From: Paracoccaceae bacterium
Lineage (GTDB): Bacteria > Pseudomonadota > Alphaproteobacteria > Rhodobacterales > Rhodobacteraceae
Length of the DNA stretch: 5,304 nucleotides
NCBI GenBank assembly: GCA_007131945.1
Contig: SLPP01000168.1
Span: forward strand, 1 to 5,304
Direction of reading: 5' to 3'
Shown here: piece by piece, positions 4,933 to 5,304 of the stretch
How positions within the stretch are numbered: the stretch's first letter is position 1
Layout: each line of letters begins with the position of its first letter
Notes under the pieces: generated by a model
What the model was told of the DNA's origin: nothing
Database searches by the model: none
What the model saw: only the letters and a program-made list of their open reading frames with translations
Made by a program: the position numbers and the translations under genes

Positions 4933-5304
4933 CGCCCGCGACCGACCCTGCGCTCGACCTCGCGCTCGATATCGCGCTTTGTGCGCTGATCCTCGGCGTG
5001 GCGCTGGCCACCGTTGCCGGGCGCGGGGTCTTTCGCGCGGTCGTCTTCTTCATCGTCTACGGGCTTCTCGTCGCGGTCGGCTGGGTGCGGCTCGACGCGG
5101 TCAATGTCGCGCTGGCCGAGGCGGCGATCGGCGCCGGGCTGACCGGGGTGCTGCTTCTCGCCGCGCATGGCCGGCTCCTGCGCGCGCGGGCGGATGGGGA
5201 CGGGGATGCGGCGGCGGCGGTGCCCTGGTCCGCCGCGCTCGCCGGCGCGGCGCTGGCGGCCGCGCTCGCCTGGGCCTGGTTCGTCCTGCCACTGCCCGAG
5301 CGGC
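4929..5304 (+). CDS. MbhD-like/DUF4040 antiporter subunit (MrpA C-terminal type), 3' end outside window
   Basis: The frame runs from ATG 4929 to the window end without a stop; 125 residues are visible. The first about 82 residues match the MbhD/DUF4040 domain: a helix (about 10-29), then 'GVFRAVVFFIVYGLLVAVGW' (33-52), then 'LDAVNVALAEAAIGAGLTG' (55-73), corresponding to the family motif usually ending 'PDVALTEAAVGAG'. The conserved Glu64 is kept, but the usual Asp is Asn59. After a Gly/Asp-rich linker (about 86-98) a further hydrophobic segment begins (about 100-122), resembling the MbhE-like part that follows MbhD in the MrpA C-terminus. Family knowledge: this domain lies between the antiporter-like subunits and takes part in cation/proton transfer. 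Encoding it as a separate gene after mnhG means MrpA is split in this system; MnhB, C and D homologues would be expected downstream. The start is supported by GGGAGG at 4919-4924 and the 4-nt overlap with mnhG. Confidence 0.85.
   Translation, partial: MTPATDPALDLALDIALCALILGVALATVAGRGVFRAVVFFIVYGLLVAVGWVRLDAVNVALAEAAIGAGLTGVLLLAAHGRLLRARADGDGDAAAAVPWSAALAGAALAAALAWAWFVLPLPER

Overview
The window is very GC-rich, with G or C at almost every third codon position. It is densely coded, with stop/start overlaps of the ATGA type. The gene content (long-form NfeD plus stomatin-like partner, a 60-residue HemP, a split-MrpA Mnh/Mrp cluster, an MhpD-like hydratase) points to an alphaproteobacterium, most likely Rhodobacterales-like. 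That assignment comes from gene content and composition only; no rRNA or other phylogenetic marker is present.

Layout, left to right. (1) 1-717 (+) is the C-terminal part of an NfeD-family membrane protein whose start lies outside the window. It is followed at 750-1538 (+) by its usual partner, a stomatin/slipin SPFH protein. (2) A perfect GC-rich hairpin at 1553-1575 separates that pair from hemP (1581-1763, minus strand), a small hemin-uptake/regulatory protein. hemP has a good ribosome binding site and a likely sigma-70 promoter in an AT-richer divergent intergenic region (1764-1921) that holds two short dyads. (3) 1922-2920 (+) encodes a divergent glyceraldehyde-3-phosphate dehydrogenase-like enzyme. 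It overlaps by 4 nt with 2917-3702 (+), a fumarylacetoacetase-superfamily hydratase related to 2-keto-4-pentenoate hydratase. (4) 3775 to the window end (+) is the start of a multisubunit Na+/H+ antiporter (Mnh/Mrp) operon: mnhE, mnhF, mnhG, then a separate MbhD/MrpA-C-terminal-type (DUF4040) subunit that runs off the end.

How they work together: NfeD and the slipin probably form a membrane quality-control or membrane-organisation pair. The dehydrogenase and hydratase are translationally coupled and may belong to one carbon pathway whose substrate cannot be read from sequence. The Mnh genes overlap one another (4, 8 and 4 nt) and encode subunits of one inner-membrane cation/proton antiporter complex. 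Their order E-F-G-MbhD matches that of archaeal Mbh-type modules rather than the classical A-B-C-D-E-F-G Mrp operon.

I see no mobile element, tRNA, rRNA, CRISPR array or defence system. The most unusual points are the active-site changes in the dehydrogenase and its coupling to the hydratase, the Gly-rich tail of MnhE whose DNA is a run of G-tracts abutting the mnhF start, and the dyad-rich hemP promoter.
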